From the NCBI RefSeq assembly GCF_023502425.1, contig NZ_JAMFMA010000003.1, positions 124,001 to 188,000 of the forward strand: a stretch of 64,000 bases of DNA, read 5' to 3'. The DNA comes from Flagellimonas spongiicola. GTDB taxonomy: Bacteria; Bacteroidota; Bacteroidia; Flavobacteriales; Flavobacteriaceae. The position numbers and the translations under genes are program-made. Positions 61,906-64,000 of this stretch are shown here, piece by piece; within the stretch, counting starts at the first letter, position 1, and every line of letters begins with the position of its first letter. The notes beneath the pieces are model-generated. The model was given only the letters and a program-made list of their open reading frames with translations, was not told the origin of the DNA and ran no database searches.

Positions 61906-62343
61906 ATGAATAAAATAATTAAAATAGTACTTATTGTCATTGGGCTGGTTGCTACAGTTCTATGGTTCGGTATGCCGTCAGGTGATGATCCAGATGCCAT
62001 TAATAGTGGCTCCATGAATTTCATGTTCTTGATCATGTACCTTTTGTTGGCCATTGCTGTGGTTTCAACAGTATTTTTTGGACTTAAAAAATTGCTTTCA
62101 ACTCCAGGAAGCCTCAAAAAGGCATTGTTTGCCATTGGTGGTTTGGCCATAGTAGTTGCAATTTCTTACGGTTTGTCATCTGGTGCAGAAGCAAAAGCTG
62201 TAGCAGACGCTATGGCCGATAAAGGTGCTACTGAAAGCACAGTGAAAAACATTGGTATGGGTTTAAATGTGTTCTTTATCCTTACAACTGTTGCTGTATT
62301 GCTTATGGTTTTGCCAGGATTGAAAAAAATGTTTGTTAAGTAA
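61906..62343 (+). CDS. Small integral membrane protein between exbB and exbD
   Basis: The 145-residue protein has four hydrophobic segments (IVLIVIGLVATVLWFG, FLIMYLLLAIAVVSTVFFG, IGGLAIVVAISYGLS, VFFILTTVAVLLMVLPG). It has no known domain. It lies 27 bases after exbB and 11 before the first exbD, a layout familiar to me from Flavobacteriia, so it is probably part of the motor or its assembly (inference). Confidence 0.75.
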   Translation: MNKIIKIVLIVIGLVATVLWFGMPSGDDPDAINSGSMNFMFLIMYLLLAIAVVSTVFFGLKKLLSTPGSLKKALFAIGGLAIVVAISYGLSSGAEAKAVADAMADKGATESTVKNIGMGLNVFFILTTVAVLLMVLPGLKKMFVK

Positions 62344-62354
62344 AAACTAAAGTT

Positions 62355-62960
62355 ATGGCTAGAAGAAACGGAGCACCGGAAGTTAACGCCGGTTCCATGG
62401 CAGACATAGCTTTCCTTCTACTTATCTTTTTCTTGGTTACTACTACCATTGAAACAGATGCTGGTTTGGATCGTATGTTGCCTCCTATGGAGCCGCCAGA
62501 AGAGGATGTGGTGATTAGACAGAAGAATATCTTCACCGTAAACATCAATAAAAATGGTCAGCTTTTAGTTGAGGATGAATTGATGCCTCTAAACAATCTT
62601 AGAGATGCGGCAATTGCCTTTTTGGAAAATGGAGCGGATGGTTCTTGTGATTACTGTCAAGGTAGCAAAGATCCAGCTTCATCAGATAATCCTTCAAAAG
62701 CGATTATTTCCTTAAAGAACGATAGAGAGACCAAGTACAGTACCTATATCACAGTACAGAATGAGTTGGTTGGAGCTTATAATGATTTGAGAAACCGTGC
62801 CTCCCAACGAATATTCGGAACGGATTTTACGGAAATGGAATCAGAATATTTGAATCCGGAAACTGCATCTGCCGTGAGAGATGAATTGAAAGATAAAGTG
62901 AAGCGTATCCAAGATATGTTCCCACAGAAACTTTCAGAAGCTGAAACAACTAGTAACTAA
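62355..62960 (+). CDS. exbD: ExbD-type protein (first copy), with CxxC insertion
   Basis: The 201-residue protein has one membrane helix with the essential aspartate (MADIAFLLLIFFLV) near residues 15-30, then an extracytoplasmic domain. It includes a C-D-Y-C-Q-G-S segment not present in typical 140-residue ExbD, and a longer C-terminal part. By family it forms the ExbD part of the proton channel. It is followed after 10 bases by a second exbD. Confidence 0.92.
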   Translation: MARRNGAPEVNAGSMADIAFLLLIFFLVTTTIETDAGLDRMLPPMEPPEEDVVIRQKNIFTVNINKNGQLLVEDELMPLNNLRDAAIAFLENGADGSCDYCQGSKDPASSDNPSKAIISLKNDRETKYSTYITVQNELVGAYNDLRNRASQRIFGTDFTEMESEYLNPETASAVRDELKDKVKRIQDMFPQKLSEAETTSN

Positions 62961-62970
62961 AGAATAGATT

Positions 62971-63453
62971 ATGGCCAAGTTTGCAAAAAAGAAAGATGGG
63001 GATTTGCCAGCGGTATCTACCGCTTCGTTGCCCGACATCGTCTTTATGTTACTGTTTTTCTTTATGACAGTAACTACCATGAAAGATAGTTCTTTATTGG
63101 TTGAAAATACGTTGCCAAATGCTTCTGAAATAAAGAAGTTGGAAAAGAAGGATAGGGTTATCTATATCTATGTAGGAAAGCCCACCCAAGAATATCAAAA
63201 GGTTTTTGGTACAGAGCCAAAAATTCAGCTAAACGATAAGTTTGCTAATGTTGATGAAGTTGGATCCTATATCTTAGCCGAGCGCGCTAAAAAACCACAA
63301 GAATTACAAAACGTATTGACTACTGCGTTAAAGGTTGATAAGAATGCCAATATGGGTCTTATTGCCGATATTAAACAAGAATTGAGAAAAGTAAATGCTT
63401 TGAAGGTTAACTATACGACCTACGAAGGAAATGCTTTCAATAATCTTCAGTAG
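62971..63453 (+). CDS. exbD: ExbD-type protein (second copy)
   Basis: The 160-residue protein has the ExbD membrane helix (LPDIVFMLLFFFMTV) with the conserved aspartate, preceded by a short basic segment. The rest is a typical periplasmic domain with KDRVIYIYVGKPTQEY. It lacks the CxxC segment of the other two copies. It may pair with the first copy as a heteromeric ExbD. It ends at a terminator 22 bases downstream. Confidence 0.92.
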   Translation: MAKFAKKKDGDLPAVSTASLPDIVFMLLFFFMTVTTMKDSSLLVENTLPNASEIKKLEKKDRVIYIYVGKPTQEYQKVFGTEPKIQLNDKFANVDEVGSYILAERAKKPQELQNVLTTALKVDKNANMGLIADIKQELRKVNALKVNYTTYEGNAFNNLQ

Positions 63454-63475
63454 CCAATAACTTAGATTTAGTGGA

Positions 63476-63511
63476 AAACGCTCCAAGCATTTTAGTTTGG
63501 AGCGTTTTTTT
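63476..63511 (+). terminator. Rho-independent terminator after the second exbD
   Basis: Perfect 11-bp arms (63476-63486 with 63497-63507) end in a run of seven T. It separates the second exbD from the third. Confidence 0.9.
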
Positions 63512-63624
63512 ATTGGTTTCAATTCTGGGAAGCTAATATTCAGCCAGTATGGAATAATTATTGCGATTTGACTGTTGGGTCTGCGATGACTCAAAATCAG
63601 AAAGTCCAACTAAACATTATCATT

Positions 63625-64000
63625 ATGGCTAGAAACAATGAAATCCCAGAAGTCAATGCTGGGTCAATGGCGGATATTGCCTTCCTGTTATTGATTTTTT
63701 TCCTAGTTACCGCAACCATCCAAACCGATATGGGATTGGATCGAAAATTACCGCCCAAGGAACCTTCACCGCCCGTTCCTTTGAATGAAAGAAACGTCCT
63801 AAGAGTAGTCTTGAACAAGAACGATGAGCTTATGGTAGAAAGTGAACTTTTGTCCATTAATGAGTTGCGAAGTTCCGCTGTAGCTTTTTTAGACAATGGG
63901 AGCGATACCAAGAGTTGTAACTATTGTGGAGGAGAAAGAGATCCATACTCATCTGAAAACCCAGATAAGGCAATTATCTCCTTGAACAGTGATAGGGAAG
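63625..64000 (+). CDS. exbD: ExbD-type protein (third copy), 3' end outside window
   Basis: An open frame from the ATG at 63625 runs off the right edge after 125 codons. It is a close paralogue of the first copy: same N-terminus (M-A-R-N-N-E), same membrane helix MADIAFLLLIFFLV and same insertion, here C-N-Y-C-G-G. The copy lies after the terminator of the cluster, so it has its own transcription. It is partial in this window. Confidence 0.9.
   Translation, partial: MARNNEIPEVNAGSMADIAFLLLIFFLVTATIQTDMGLDRKLPPKEPSPPVPLNERNVLRVVLNKNDELMVESELLSINELRSSAVAFLDNGSDTKSCNYCGGERDPYSSENPDKAIISLNSDRE

Noticed and set aside
1-64000. CRISPR arrays, insertion sequences, integrase sites or prophage
   Set aside because: No regularly spaced direct repeats, transposase, integrase or phage gene was seen on either strand.

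Overview
The window is AT-rich DNA from a member of the Bacteroidota, most likely a Flavobacteriaceae species (inference). The signs are a fused ccoNO oxidase gene with CcoG and FixH, promoters with the Bacteroidota -7 element TAnnTTTG, tandem exbD genes, AraC regulators with a membrane-spanning N-terminus, and many small secreted NTF2-fold proteins. No mobile element, CRISPR array or rRNA was seen. No stretch longer than about 300 bases lacks a gene.

Left part (1-20.9 kb). It opens with the 3' part of a molybdopterin hydroxylase gene and a secreted GHL10-type glycosidase-like protein. A long run of minus-strand genes follows: a tautomerase/SDR/NTF2 operon next to a Crp-family regulator and DUF1905/DUF5996 genes; an M23 lipoprotein; carbohydrate-active enzymes (GH26-like, a large GH-D-like enzyme and a GH16 beta-glucanase); a secreted amidohydrolase; an AraC regulator with a GyrI-like sensor; and an S41 peptidase. 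There is no susC/susD pair, so this is not a classical polysaccharide utilisation locus.

Middle part (20.9-46.9 kb). This is an oxygen-limitation island. It holds an FNR-type regulator, the copper ATPase ccoI, ccoS-ccoNO-ccoQ-ccoP-ccoG-fixH with a TauE/SafE-like protein and a CoA-transferase, hemN, three universal stress proteins, a TonB, a DUF2490 protein, a carboxylate-amine ligase fused to CBS domains paired with an AstE/aspartoacylase-like hydrolase, an SLC13 transporter, pckA, a phosphofructokinase and a ribosome hibernation factor. Nine palindromes of the form TGAY-N4-RTCA lie upstream of these units. In all ten promoters they define, the distance from the palindrome centre to the end of the -7 element is 36.5 bp. 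This fits class II FNR activation and suggests one regulon covering respiration, haem synthesis, fermentation-type carbon flow, stress proteins and ribosome storage.

Right part (46.9-64 kb). These are mostly housekeeping genes: a 43-residue membrane protein, a sugar porter, kdtA, a DegT-type aminotransferase with galE, a prolidase-like amidohydrolase, sucA-sucB, a retropepsin-like protein, tatD, a type I asparaginase, tRNA-Ser(GGA), and an exbB / membrane protein / exbD / exbD / exbD cluster whose last gene runs off the window.
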